Origin: Actinobacteria bacterium HGW-Actinobacteria-2
GTDB lineage: Bacteria > Actinomycetota > Actinomycetes > Propionibacteriales > Propionibacteriaceae
NCBI GenBank assembly: GCA_002841335.1
Contig: PHEY01000003.1
Location: 1 to 64,000, forward strand
Direction: 5' to 3'
DNA: 64,000 bases
Under the pieces are notes generated by a model. It was not told where the DNA came from, searched no databases, and saw nothing but the letters and a program-made list of their open reading frames with translations. The translations under genes and the position numbers were made by a program. This document shows, piece by piece, positions 7,628 through 16,579 of the stretch; position 1 is the stretch's first letter, and each line of letters begins with the position of its first letter.

Positions 7628-9247
7628 TCACAAGAAGCTCAGGACGTCGTCGCCCCACGCCAAGCGGAGCTGTTGATCCAGATCGGGTTCAACCTGGTCG
7701 CGCAGGTCAATGACCAAGGTCGCTCGCTCACCGGCCGTGTCCGCGTCCGGGCTGGTGCGGTATTGCGGCCAGGGCGGATCGTCCGGGTCAGCATTCGGTT
7801 CGCCTCCGGCAACGAACGACAGCCAGCGGGCCTGCATTCTGCGCGAGACGCGGCGGCCGGCACCGAGCCCACCCAGGCGGAATGTGATGTCTTTGGGCCC
7901 ACCGATCAGGTTGCCCCACAGGTAGGGCAGTTCGGTGGCGTGAGTGGCCCCGAGTCCGAGCAGCCGAAGCATCGGGGTGGCCCAGTCGAAGCGGTAGAGG
8001 TACACCGGTGCAACCTGGCAGTGGCCCTCGGCCAACCAGATCGTCGGCATCCGAAAGCCGATGTCCCGGGCCACGCCAAGCCCCTTGGCCTTCTGGCTCA
8101 TTCCCACATACGCCGAGCCAACTTGTGCCTCGGTGGGCAGGTCGAGAGCAGGATGATCGGCGGCGATGTCGGAGAACATCTGCATGATGGCGTCGGAGGT
8201 GATCGGCATCAGCGGCGACTTCATCACCTTGAACATCGCCGACTCACTCTTGTTGGTGCCGATCAGGAGCGGGACCGGGTGAGACTCTCCCGACCGGAAC
8301 CGGTTCAACGGATAGTCGGGCAGCAGGTCACCGTCCACCGTCGGCGCATAGGCCAGAGTTCCTGGGGACTCGGCCGGGACGGCGGAGTACAACGCGAATC
8401 CTGCCTCCACGATCTGCTCGACCGGCAGGTCACGAAGCCGCTCGATCTCGGCGGGGGCGATACCCACACCGTCGAGGAACTTGGCGGCGACTCGGGCCGA
8501 TCGCGCCGTGTCATAGACCGACGTGGCTGGCGAGCTTTCGGCGATGGCGCGCGAGAACAGCCCGCGCGCAGCGGGGACGGTGAGCAGCGTGGTGACGATG
8601 CCGCCCCCCGCCGACTCACCGGCCAAGGTCACCCGGTTCGGGTCACCACCAAAGGCAGAGATGTTGTCCTTCACCCAGGTCAACGCCAACAGGACGTCTC
8701 GCAAGGCCAGATTCGAGTCGAAGGCGTCGGCCTGGGTGCCGAACGACGTCAGATCCAGGAAACCCAGGGCCCCGAGCCGATAGTTCACCGCGACCACGAT
8801 CATGGGCTCAGGAACCGCAAGTTTGTCGGGCTCGAACATCTTCTGACACGACGCGCCGAAGATGTAGGCGCCACCGTGGATCCACACCATCACCGGGCTG
8901 GGCTTGTCGGGCGCACAGCCCGCGGACGCCCACACGTTGAGCGTCAGGCAGTCCTCATCGAAGCCGACCCCGTCGGGCAGGACGACCATGGGGCTGACTG
9001 GTTGGGGGCACACCCCTCCATAGCGCGAGGCATCGAAAGGCTCGACCCAAGGCTGGGGCGGCCGAGGTGCCCGCCAGCGCAATGCGCCCACCGGCGCGGC
9101 CGCATAGCGAAGGCCGCGCCACCGGCGTCCCTGGCCATCACGCACGCCGACCACCGGCCCCGCCGTCGTCGTTACCAGCAGGCTGGGGTCCGCTGCCGCC
9201 CCCAGGGCTGGGCTGTCCGGCGATGCTTGTGGAGTCGAGTTGGTCAT
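7628..9247 (-). CDS. Type B carboxylesterase
   Basis: A 539-residue alpha/beta hydrolase of the carboxylesterase type B family. The EDCLTLNV signature is near residues 98-105, the oxyanion-hole HGG at 124-126 and the nucleophile serine S212 in AGESAGGG. The length matches the family (about 500-550). ATG 9247 is preferred over an in-frame GTG at 9265 because a GAAGGGCAGG ribosome-like site precedes it. No signal peptide is seen, so the enzyme is probably cytoplasmic. It leads the leftward group esterase, MFS transporter and amidohydrolase, consistent with hydrolysis of an imported ester. The natural substrate is unknown. Confidence 0.9.
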   Translation of the reverse strand: MTNSTPQASPDSPALGAAADPSLLVTTTAGPVVGVRDGQGRRWRGLRYAAAPVGALRWRAPRPPQPWVEPFDASRYGGVCPQPVSPMVVLPDGVGFDEDCLTLNVWASAGCAPDKPSPVMVWIHGGAYIFGASCQKMFEPDKLAVPEPMIVVAVNYRLGALGFLDLTSFGTQADAFDSNLALRDVLLALTWVKDNISAFGGDPNRVTLAGESAGGGIVTTLLTVPAARGLFSRAIAESSPATSVYDTARSARVAAKFLDGVGIAPAEIERLRDLPVEQIVEAGFALYSAVPAESPGTLAYAPTVDGDLLPDYPLNRFRSGESHPVPLLIGTNKSESAMFKVMKSPLMPITSDAIMQMFSDIAADHPALDLPTEAQVGSAYVGMSQKAKGLGVARDIGFRMPTIWLAEGHCQVAPVYLYRFDWATPMLRLLGLGATHATELPYLWGNLIGGPKDITFRLGGLGAGRRVSRRMQARWLSFVAGGEPNADPDDPPWPQYRTSPDADTAGERATLVIDLRDQVEPDLDQQLRLAWGDDVLSFL

Positions 9248-9373
9248 TGCCTGCCCTTCGTTCACACCCTGGCGGGGGTGGGACTCCCTGGGCTCATCGC
9301 CGCGACTGGTCGTTCCACTTCGAACGCTACTCCCCAGAAATTCGGTACGGAGCGATTTCGGGCGGCTAGCCCC

Positions 9374-9715
9374 TCAGTGTGGTTGGGCGTTCGCGACGCC
9401 TTCGGCAACGTAGGGCAGCCAGGCCTCGATGGCTTCCTCCCCGGCCCCAACGGCTGGAATGGCGGCCCACTCGCGCATAGTGCGCCGACCCATGGTGACG
9501 GGCTCGGCGCGACCGGCATCGATCAGTTCAGCGGCGCGACCCAGCGTGAGCTTCACGATGACGCGTCGGCGTCGGCCCGCGAACGCGACGACAGTGCCTC
9601 CCCAGCTGATTGCTGGGGATCGGAACATCGTGGCCAGGCCCAACTTTGGGTCAGACGGGAGTCGTTCGAGGAGTGCAGCCATCAAGGCTGCCCGGGATTC
9701 CTGCTCGTCTGTCAT
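9374..9715 (-). CDS. TfoX/Sxy N-terminal-domain-like small protein
   Basis: A 113-residue soluble protein. The core reads MFRSPAISWGGTVVAF, then VIVKLTLGRAAELIDAG, then MREWAAI, which matches the TfoX N-terminal fold pattern (a glycine-containing strand, a KL/KLP segment, and a final REW). In actinobacteria such stand-alone domains are common and uncharacterised; a link to competence as in gammaproteobacteria should not be assumed. ATG 9715 is chosen because sequence upstream of it reads unlike a family N-terminus and an AGGCGG site precedes it. It stands alone between the esterase and a TMEM175-like gene. Confidence 0.6.
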   Translation of the reverse strand: MTDEQESRAALMAALLERLPSDPKLGLATMFRSPAISWGGTVVAFAGRRRRVIVKLTLGRAAELIDAGRAEPVTMGRRTMREWAAIPAVGAGEEAIEAWLPYVAEGVANAQPH

Positions 9716-9857
9716 TGGACCGCCTGGTTGGAATGAGGATTCCGCCGACCACCCGGATAGCTCCGGAGGATCGCCGCAAATGGGCACCAGACCAGCATCC
9801 TCCATCCAACGACGATCTGCTGACGGCTCTTTCCAGCCTGGCTGGTGGAACGCCCGA

Positions 9858-10445
<588 letters not shown>

Positions 10446-10464
10446 GGACGGTCCCCTTCTGGTC

Positions 10465-11385
10465 CTAGATCGTGACGACGAGCTTGCCGCGGACGTGTCC
10501 GCCTTCGAGCTCGGCGTAGGCGTCCCTGGCCTTCTCGAACGGGTAGACCCCATCCAGGTTCACCCGCAGCTTTCCGTCAGCCACCAGGCCGACGAGGTGG
10601 GCGAGGTCCTCGTGGTCGGGACGTACCCACACGTAGTGGCCGCCGAACGCCACCGCGCGGGCATCGGCGACCGAAGCCACATTGCCACCGGGGATCAGCA
10701 GGGTCGGGACGGAGTCCAGCGCTGTCCCACCCACGTAGTCGAGGATGGCGTCGAATCGCTCCGGCGCCAGCGCCAACGCCTGCTCAACCAGGTCGTCGCC
10801 GTAGCTGATCGGCTCGGCGCCCAAGGAGCGCAGGTAGTCGTGGTTGGCCTCACTGGCCGTGCCGATCACCCGGGCCCCGGCCAGCACCGCCAGCTGGGTG
10901 GCGAACGAACCCACCCCACCGGCCGCGGCGTGAATCAGCACGGTCTGACCGGACTGCACCCCGGCCCGACGGATGCTCTGCAGGGCAGTCAGTCCCGCCA
11001 GCGGCAGCGCGGCGGCGTCGGTGAAAGACACCCCGGCCGGCTTGTGCGCCGCCGTCCGGACGGGCACCGACACCAGTTCGGCCACGGTGCCGCCACCGAC
11101 CACGTCCTTGCGGGCGTAGGCCAACACCTCATCGCCCACGGCGTACTCCGGGGTGTCCAAGCCGGTGGCCACCACCACGCCGGCCACGTCCCACCCCGGG
11201 ACGACCGGGAACATCGTGTCCATCAGTCCGGCCAGGTGGCCCTGACGCACCTTGTAGTCCACCGGATTGAGCCCGGCGGCGACCACCTTCACCAGCAGTG
11301 AATCCGGGCCGATATGCGGGTCGGCCACTTCGCCGAACCGGAACTGATCGCGGCTACCGAACTCGTCGTAATAAAGAGCTTTCAC
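10465..11385 (-). CDS. Zinc-free quinone-reductase-type medium-chain dehydrogenase
   Basis: A 306-residue NADP-dependent oxidoreductase of the medium-chain dehydrogenase/reductase superfamily. The GroES-like N-terminal domain (AGLNPVDYKVRQG, PGWDVAGVV) is followed by the nucleotide-binding motif HAAAGGVGSFATQLA around residues 150-165. The cysteine/histidine zinc ligands of true alcohol dehydrogenases are absent, so it belongs with the quinone oxidoreductase (QOR) group, which reduces quinones or enones. The start is a GTG at 11385 with GGTGG upstream. It is followed within 19 bp by the TMEM175-like gene. Confidence 0.88.
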   Translation of the reverse strand: MKALYYDEFGSRDQFRFGEVADPHIGPDSLLVKVVAAGLNPVDYKVRQGHLAGLMDTMFPVVPGWDVAGVVVATGLDTPEYAVGDEVLAYARKDVVGGGTVAELVSVPVRTAAHKPAGVSFTDAAALPLAGLTALQSIRRAGVQSGQTVLIHAAAGGVGSFATQLAVLAGARVIGTASEANHDYLRSLGAEPISYGDDLVEQALALAPERFDAILDYVGGTALDSVPTLLIPGGNVASVADARAVAFGGHYVWVRPDHEDLAHLVGLVADGKLRVNLDGVYPFEKARDAYAELEGGHVRGKLVVTI

Positions 11386-11480
11386 GCCTCCACCAACTTC
11401 GCCAGCGCCCGCGTCTATTCCACGCCTAGGTGTGGATGCTCAGGTGCCGGAGTCCCGCGGGGCTAGGCGGAATGCCAGGG

Positions 11481-12500
11481 CTAGCCGGCTCGTTGCCGGC
11501 CGAGCTCGGCCTCTCGCCGACGCGCCTCGGCCGCCGCCCTCGCCAAGCCGCCGTGTTCGAGGCCGGCCAACGTGCTGATGCCCTCCCACACCAACTGCCC
11601 CCGGTGACGAACGCTGACCTGCATGGTCGCACCCAGGTGCTCCAGGGCGCCCGGCGTCGCGCGGCGCTCCTCGACCAGCGGCACCGGCAGGACGTGGGCG
11701 TCCGCCAGCGGCGCGCGTCCGTCGATGTCGACCTGCCACCGCCCACTGCGTCCGGTGAGGTTCCAACTGTCGTCGGTGACCCGCGCCCGCACCGGCGAGG
11801 TGCCCGGGTTACCCAGGCGCAGCAGCCGTCCGTCGGGCAACTGGACGACGACCGCGGTCACCTCGGTGTGCAGGGGGCCGGCGGTCACCTGGCCGCCGGC
11901 GAAGGCGACGCACGCGCTGGGCTCGGCGAAGCCTTGGGCCTGCCCCCACCACCAGGAGTCGGGGAACCCGTCGCGGCCCCAGTTCTTCTCCGCATACACC
12001 TGCGCGTCGGTGAACTGCCAGGTCTGGTCGCTGATCGTGGCCGTGCCGGTGGCCCGCCCACCCAGCAGCCACGGATGCCAATACTGGTTCAGGCCGGGGA
12101 TCAACTGGAACCAACTCGACCCGCCGAACGGACGAGTCCGCGGCCAGCGATTCAGTCCGGAGATGGTCACGTCCAGGCGGGCATCGGCGCCGAGGTCGAC
12201 GACGATGCGCTGGTCGTCCCCGAAGAACAGTGACCCGGCCCGCGCGCCCGGCCCGTTCGGTCGCGCCCGAGCTTCCATCAGGACGCCCTGGCGCCAGAAC
12301 TGCCCCGGATGCGCACCCAAGCCGACCAGCGCCCACGGCCCGAGTCTCGACTGCTGAACCCCGATCAGCGCCGTCACCACCCGTGAGGCGGCGGCGTCGG
12401 TGAAGCGCCAGAAGTAGCCCTCCATCGCCACCCCGTGGCTGCGCGTGAGCGAGCTGAACGGCAGATCGGCGCCGCTGGAGCGATAGGTCAGGGGCTTCAT
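11481..12500 (-). CDS. Tocopherol-cyclase-like protein
   Basis: A 339-residue protein with hallmarks of the tocopherol cyclase family: an N-terminal MEGYFWRFTD segment, a central WFQLIPGLNQYWHPWLLGG, and the signature YAEKNWGRDGFPDSWWWGQA (residues about 165-185). Plant and cyanobacterial members close the chromanol ring of tocopherol. Actinobacterial homologues are common but uncharacterised and no tocopherol pathway is visible here, so the real substrate is unknown. The gene is divergent from a terpene-cyclase-fold gene, with 112 bp between them and leaderless-type promoters on both sides. A -10 element 6 nt upstream supports ATG 12500. Confidence 0.85.
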   Translation of the reverse strand: MKPLTYRSSGADLPFSSLTRSHGVAMEGYFWRFTDAAASRVVTALIGVQQSRLGPWALVGLGAHPGQFWRQGVLMEARARPNGPGARAGSLFFGDDQRIVVDLGADARLDVTISGLNRWPRTRPFGGSSWFQLIPGLNQYWHPWLLGGRATGTATISDQTWQFTDAQVYAEKNWGRDGFPDSWWWGQAQGFAEPSACVAFAGGQVTAGPLHTEVTAVVVQLPDGRLLRLGNPGTSPVRARVTDDSWNLTGRSGRWQVDIDGRAPLADAHVLPVPLVEERRATPGALEHLGATMQVSVRHRGQLVWEGISTLAGLEHGGLARAAAEARRREAELGRQRAG

Positions 12501-12506
12501 CTTCGA

Positions 12507-12606
12507 AGGCTACGCGCGAGAGACTCCCGCCGTCGGGGCGGGGTGACAAGAGTGCCGCCCAGCGGCACCGCGAACCAGTGCCATTGGGCCACGGCATGGC
12601 TACGAT
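12507..12606. promoter_or_regulatory. Divergent pair of leaderless-type promoters
   Basis: On the minus strand TAGCCT (plus-strand 12507-12512) ends 6 nt before the tocopherol-cyclase-like ATG at 12500. On the plus strand TACGAT (12601-12606) ends 6 nt before ATG 12613. The intergenic space is 112 bp, so a shared regulator could act on both. Confidence 0.55.
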
Positions 12607-12612
12607 CCAAGA

Positions 12613-13638
12613 ATGGACGCACGCGCGCAGGTCCACCCGGAGCGCTCGGCTGCGTCGGTTCGGCTGATCGAGACACTGGCGACCAGTGACGACCCGGTGC
12701 TCGCCCACAAAGCCCGGCTGATGCTGGGGTTGGATCCTGCCTCCCCTCAGGCCGAGGCCCTGCGCGGCCTGATCGCTGACTCGCCGATGGCGCACGCCCT
12801 CCTGCAGGTACTCGATCAGGACCCCAAGACCCGCCACCACACGTACCGGAAGTGGCAGGGGCCGCACTGGTCCCTGACCTGCCTGGCGATGATCGACTAC
12901 CCACCGGGCCGGTCGGCGCTGCGTCCGCTCGTGCAACAGGTGCACGACTGGATGTTCTCGCGGCACTTCCTCGAGTCACCCCTCACGGCGGCCTACCCCG
13001 GCCAGGAGGACCGAGTGCGGCACTGCGCCTCCATGGACGGCAACGCGATCTGGTACTCGACACGCCTGGGGCTGGTCGAGGACCGCACCCCTGCGCTTGT
13101 CGACCGCCTGATCGGTTGGCAGTGGCCCGACGGAGGCTGGAACTGCGACAAGCGTCCCGAGGCCGTCCAGTCGTCCTTCCAAGAGACACTGATTCCGGCT
13201 CGCGGACTGTGGGCCTACGGCAAGACCCACGACTACGCCCCCGCTCGGGACGCAGCCCAACGCGCGGCCGAACTGGTGCTCCAGCGTCGCCTGCTCTGGC
13301 GTCGCAGCGACGGGGCGCTGATCAGCCCCGAGTGGTCGGGCAGGCCCGGCCCGGACCACATTCACTACCCGATCCAGTTCCTCGACGTGCTGTTCGCGCT
13401 GCAGGTGATGGTCGATCTGGACCGACTCGACGACCCGCGCTGCTCCCCCGCCCTCGACCTGCTGGACGCCAAACGCCTGCCCGACGGCGGTTTCCCACGG
13501 GAGGCGACGAGTGTGACCACAGCCGATCAGGTGATCAGTCGCGGCAGCTACGCCGATTGGGGGCCGGTCGGAAGGGGGACCTCCAACCCGCTGGTGTCGC
13601 TCGCGGCGCTGGACGTCCTGCGCCGCGCCGGACGCTGA
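12613..13638 (+). CDS. Prenyltransferase/squalene-cyclase-fold protein
   Basis: A 341-residue protein that resembles the alpha/alpha-barrel of terpene cyclases and protein prenyltransferases. A QW-like motif, WQWPDGGWNCDK, lies at residues 169-180 and the C-terminal part has PDGGFPRE. No DxDD protonation motif of class II cyclases is visible, so cyclase activity is doubtful. Related proteins are widespread in actinobacteria and annotated only by fold. It is divergent from the tocopherol-cyclase-like gene, which suggests a shared role, possibly with an isoprenoid or lipid. Start supported by the -10 element 6 nt upstream. Confidence 0.75.
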   Translation: MDARAQVHPERSAASVRLIETLATSDDPVLAHKARLMLGLDPASPQAEALRGLIADSPMAHALLQVLDQDPKTRHHTYRKWQGPHWSLTCLAMIDYPPGRSALRPLVQQVHDWMFSRHFLESPLTAAYPGQEDRVRHCASMDGNAIWYSTRLGLVEDRTPALVDRLIGWQWPDGGWNCDKRPEAVQSSFQETLIPARGLWAYGKTHDYAPARDAAQRAAELVLQRRLLWRRSDGALISPEWSGRPGPDHIHYPIQFLDVLFALQVMVDLDRLDDPRCSPALDLLDAKRLPDGGFPREATSVTTADQVISRGSYADWGPVGRGTSNPLVSLAALDVLRRAGR

Positions 13639-13651
13639 ACGACGACGCGAC

Positions 13652-13741
13652 TCACGGGTGATGGTCGGGCGCCGACTGCGGCTGCACCGACCAGTCGGCC
13701 GGTTCATCATCGAGGTCAGCGTCGGCCTCGGTCTGTTGCAC
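13652..13741 (-). CDS. Possible 29-residue acidic small protein downstream of trmL
   Basis: After the trmL TGA (13769-13771) the same frame stays open for 38 codons to another TGA at 13652-13654. A GTG at 13741 would start a 29-residue acidic peptide (EADADLDDEPADW in the middle). The composition looks protein-like, but the ribosome site is poor (GGCAAG). It could instead be a stop-codon readthrough tail of TrmL, or chance. Confidence 0.25.
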   Translation of the reverse strand: MQQTEADADLDDEPADWSVQPQSAPDHHP

Positions 13742-13768
13742 CTTGCCAGGCCGATGATGCTGCCGGAG

Positions 13769-14269
13769 TCAGCGGGCGCCGTGGTGGCCCAACTGGCGCC
13801 AGGCCTCGTAGACCGCGATCGCGGCGGCGTTGGCAAGGTTGAGCGAACGCATGCCCGGACGCATCGGGATGCGCACCCGCTCGGTGATGCGCCCATCGGC
13901 CAGGACGTCCGGGGCAAGTCCGCGGTCTTCGGGGCCGAACAGCAGCACGTCGCCGCCTTGGTAGGCGATGTCGGTGTAGTCGACCTCGGCGTGCGCGGTG
14001 AAAGCGAAGACTCTGGCCGGAAGCAGCGCAGCGTAGGCGGCGTCGAGGGAGTCGTGAATGAAGGTGGCCGCTTCGTCGCGGTAGTCGAGCCCGGCGCGGC
14101 GCAGCTTGGTGTCGTCCATGTCGAAGCCGAACGGACGAGCCAGGTGCAGCTCGGCTCCGGTGACCGCGGCCAGCCGCATGGTCGCGCCGGTGTTGTTCGG
14201 GATCTGCGGCGTGCAGAACAGGATGCGCAGCGGCAAAGTCACGTCGGCCATCCTGTCACTGCTGGTCAC
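13769..14269 (-). CDS. trmL: tRNA (cytidine(34)-2'-O)-methyltransferase
   Basis: A 166-residue SPOUT-class methyltransferase. It begins RILFCTPQIPNNTGATMR (motif 1 with the N..N..G pattern of TrmL), has LLFGPEDRGL (motif 2) and ends with MRSLNLANAAAIAVYEAWRQ (motif 3, SLNLS-like). TrmL methylates the 2'-O of the wobble nucleotide in certain leucine tRNAs using S-adenosylmethionine. The length fits E. coli TrmL (157). The GTG start at 14269 overlaps the pseudouridine synthase stop (GTGA), implying translational coupling; an internal ATG at 14251 is also possible. Confidence 0.92.
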   Translation of the reverse strand: MTSSDRMADVTLPLRILFCTPQIPNNTGATMRLAAVTGAELHLARPFGFDMDDTKLRRAGLDYRDEAATFIHDSLDAAYAALLPARVFAFTAHAEVDYTDIAYQGGDVLLFGPEDRGLAPDVLADGRITERVRIPMRPGMRSLNLANAAAIAVYEAWRQLGHHGAR

Positions 14270-15186
14270 TGGCCGACCTCGGGCCAGCTGAGAGCGCAGC
14301 CGCTGATGAACTCACGCGGGGTCTGGTCGACGGGGTCGATGAAAGACAGTCGGCGCGCGACCAGCTGCAGTGGTGCGGAGAAGTCGTCGACGGGGACGTC
14401 CAGCACTCGCGGGTAGAGCGGGTCGCCCACGATCGCCAGCCCGAGACCGGCCAGATGAACCCGGAGCTGGTGGGTCTTCCCCGTCGTCGGGATGAGGCGA
14501 TAGCGCGCGTGGTCGCCACGCACTTCGGCCAGCTCGATCAGGGTTTCGGCGTTCGGCTCGCCGGCGACCACCACGGCCTGCAGGCTGCCGCGCGGCTTCT
14601 CGATGCGATTGCGCACCGTCTGCGGGAACGCGATCGCCGGGTCGTGCGGCGCCAGCGCCTCGTAGGTCTTGCTGACCTGTTGGCTTTGAAACAGCTCGGC
14701 GTAGGCAGACCGATACGCGCGCTGGGTGGTGAGCACCAGCACGCCGGCGGTCAGCCGGTCGAGCCGATGTGCGGGGACGAGTTCCGGCAGCCCCAGTGAC
14801 TCGCGCAGCCGCACCACCACCGTCTCGCGGACGTGCACCCCACGCGGCATCGTGGCCAGGAAGTGTGGCTTGTCCACCACCACGATCCGCTCATCGGCGT
14901 ACAGCACCGCCACCTCGAACGGGACTTTTGGCTCGGGCGCGAGCTCGCGATGGAACCAGATGAACGCATTGGGGCGGTACGGCTCTTCGCCGCGCCACGG
15001 ACGTCCGGCCTGGTCGACGAAGACTTCTGCAGCCAGCATCTCGTCCACCGGGGCGGCGTCCGAGAGCCGCTCACGCAGGAAGTCGCGCATGGTCGTCCAG
15101 CGGTGGGAGCCGGGCAGGTTGTCGGGCGTGCGCACCCAGGCAGCGTCCAGCCCATCGCGCTGCGGCAATGGCGAGCGTGGTGGCAT
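14266..15186 (-). CDS. RluA-family RNA pseudouridine synthase
   Basis: A 306-residue enzyme with the RluA catalytic signature HRLDRLTAGVLVL (catalytic aspartate in HRLDR) and the later TGKTHQLRVHLAGLG motif. It isomerises uridine to pseudouridine in rRNA or tRNA; the target position cannot be told from sequence. The N-terminal ~90 residues are not a classical S4 domain. ATG 15186 is chosen because GAGG lies about 6 nt before it. It is followed by trmL with a 4-bp overlap, making a small RNA-modification operon. Confidence 0.9.
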   Translation of the reverse strand: MPPRSPLPQRDGLDAAWVRTPDNLPGSHRWTTMRDFLRERLSDAAPVDEMLAAEVFVDQAGRPWRGEEPYRPNAFIWFHRELAPEPKVPFEVAVLYADERIVVVDKPHFLATMPRGVHVRETVVVRLRESLGLPELVPAHRLDRLTAGVLVLTTQRAYRSAYAELFQSQQVSKTYEALAPHDPAIAFPQTVRNRIEKPRGSLQAVVVAGEPNAETLIELAEVRGDHARYRLIPTTGKTHQLRVHLAGLGLAIVGDPLYPRVLDVPVDDFSAPLQLVARRLSFIDPVDQTPREFISGCALSWPEVGQ

Positions 15187-15264
15187 CAGCGCCTCACTGC
15201 CGGGACGGAACTCACGCTCAGCAGCGTAGGCGACTCCGACCGGGCGTGACATCCCAGGCAAGCA

Positions 15265-15287
15265 CTGTCTATACTGCCTATATACAG
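15265..15287 (+). promoter_or_regulatory. Inverted-repeat operator over the -10 of the ytrA-type operon
   Basis: CTGTCTATA (15265-15273) and TATATACAG (15279-15287) are 9-bp arms with one mismatch and a 5-bp spacer. The -10 candidate TATACT (15270-15275) sits inside. A GntR protein is encoded immediately downstream, so autorepression is likely. YtrA-type regulators are known to bind palindromes of this general kind. Confidence 0.65.
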
Positions 15288-15303
15288 CATGAACGGAGGT
15301 GTC

Positions 15304-15687
15304 GTGGAGATCGTCTTGTCCAACTCGTCGGGGGTGCCCCTCTACGAGCAGATCACCAGTCAGATTCGCGCCGCGATCCTGACCGGGCAGCTCCCCGAGG
15401 GCGCACCGCTGGTCTCGCTACGCCAACTCGCCCGCGACCTGCAGGTGAGCCTGATCACCGTGACCCGCGCCTACAACGACCTGGCCGCCGAGGAACTCAT
15501 CACCAACGTGCCCGGCAAGGGCAGTTACGTGCTGCCGGTCAACCGAGCGGCCGCCCAAGCGAGCGCACGCGCCACCGTGCGCGACCAACTCACCCGGACG
15601 GTCTCCACCGCCCACACCGCCGGACTCGCCCTAAGCGACGTCCGCGATCTTCTGGAAGAGGTTTGGAATGAAAACCAGCGCGGATAG
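15304..15687 (+). CDS. GntR-family (YtrA-type) transcriptional regulator
   Basis: A 127-residue repressor-type protein. The winged helix covers residues ~5-75 (IVLSNSSGVPLYEQITSQIR, then SLRQLARDLQVSLITVTRAY, a helix-turn-helix, then GKGSYVL of the wing). The short C-terminal helical part of ~50 residues is typical of the YtrA subfamily, which controls adjacent ABC transporters in response to cell-envelope stress. GTG 15304 is chosen since family N-termini start just before IVLSN and GGAGG lies 4 nt upstream; ATG 15289 is an in-frame alternative. Its stop overlaps the ABC ATPase start by 20 bp. Confidence 0.88.
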   Translation: MEIVLSNSSGVPLYEQITSQIRAAILTGQLPEGAPLVSLRQLARDLQVSLITVTRAYNDLAAEELITNVPGKGSYVLPVNRAAAQASARATVRDQLTRTVSTAHTAGLALSDVRDLLEEVWNENQRG

Positions 15688-16579
15688 CCGTCCGCTAGCC
15701 ACCGAGTTGAGCGCCGATGCCGTCAGCGTCAGCGGTCTCGTTCGCGACTTCGGACGATTCCAGCTCGGGCCGCTCGAACTCACCGTGCCCACCGGGTACG
15801 TCACCGGACTCGTCGGCGCCAACGGCGCCGGAAAGACCACCTTGCTGAAGCTGCTGCTGGGTCTGCAGACCCCCGACGCGGGCGCCATGTCACTGCTGGG
15901 CAGCCCCGTCACCGGCGCAAATGTGGCCGTCCGTGAAGACATCGGCGTGGTCTTCGACGCCCCCTTCGTGCTACCGGATTGGACCGTCACCAAGGCCGGA
16001 CGGGCGATCGCACCGTTCTACTCCCGGTGGAGCCCCGATCTGTTCGACTCCTTCGTGCAGCGCTTCCACCTCGATCCGCACGCCACCGTGAAGTCGCTGT
16101 CGCGCGGTGAGGGCACCAAGCTGATGCTCGCTCTGGCGATGGCCCACCAGCCACGGCTGTTGCTGCTGGACGAGCCGACCAGCGGGCTCGACCCGGCCAC
16201 CCGGCGCGATCTGCTCGATCTGTTCGCCGAGTTCATGGCCGCCGACGACAGTCACACCATCTTGTTCTCCACCCACATCACTTCCGATCTGGAACGCCTC
16301 GCCGACCACGTCCGCGTCCTGTCCCACGGTCGCCTGGTCGAGACCGGCACCGTCGACGAGGTGCTGGAGCGGTACGCGGTCGTCCGTGGACCGCGGCGGG
16401 TGCTCACCCAACAGACCCGGTCGCTCATTCACGGGCTGCACGAGCGCGCCGACATCTTCGACGGGCTCATCGACACCGCGCACACCTCAGGATTCGGCCC
16501 TGCCGTGGTCATCGATCCCGCCACCTTGGATGACGTCGTGGTGCACCTGAGCACCACCGAGCAGGAGGTCTCAGCATGA
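15668..16579 (+). CDS. ABC transporter ATP-binding protein
   Basis: A 303-residue ATPase with Walker A GANGAGKTT (residues ~49-57), a signature-like LSRGEGTK, Walker B LLLLDEPTSGLDP and the switch histidine in FSTHITSD. It energises the ABC-2 type permease encoded next. ATPases controlled by YtrA-type regulators usually act in antibiotic or envelope-stress responses, a role that is inferred here. GAAGAGG precedes ATG 15668, which lies inside the end of the regulator gene; the permease start overlaps its stop by 4 bp. The three genes form one coupled operon. Confidence 0.93.
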   Translation: MKTSADSRPLATELSADAVSVSGLVRDFGRFQLGPLELTVPTGYVTGLVGANGAGKTTLLKLLLGLQTPDAGAMSLLGSPVTGANVAVREDIGVVFDAPFVLPDWTVTKAGRAIAPFYSRWSPDLFDSFVQRFHLDPHATVKSLSRGEGTKLMLALAMAHQPRLLLLDEPTSGLDPATRRDLLDLFAEFMAADDSHTILFSTHITSDLERLADHVRVLSHGRLVETGTVDEVLERYAVVRGPRRVLTQQTRSLIHGLHERADIFDGLIDTAHTSGFGPAVVIDPATLDDVVVHLSTTEQEVSA

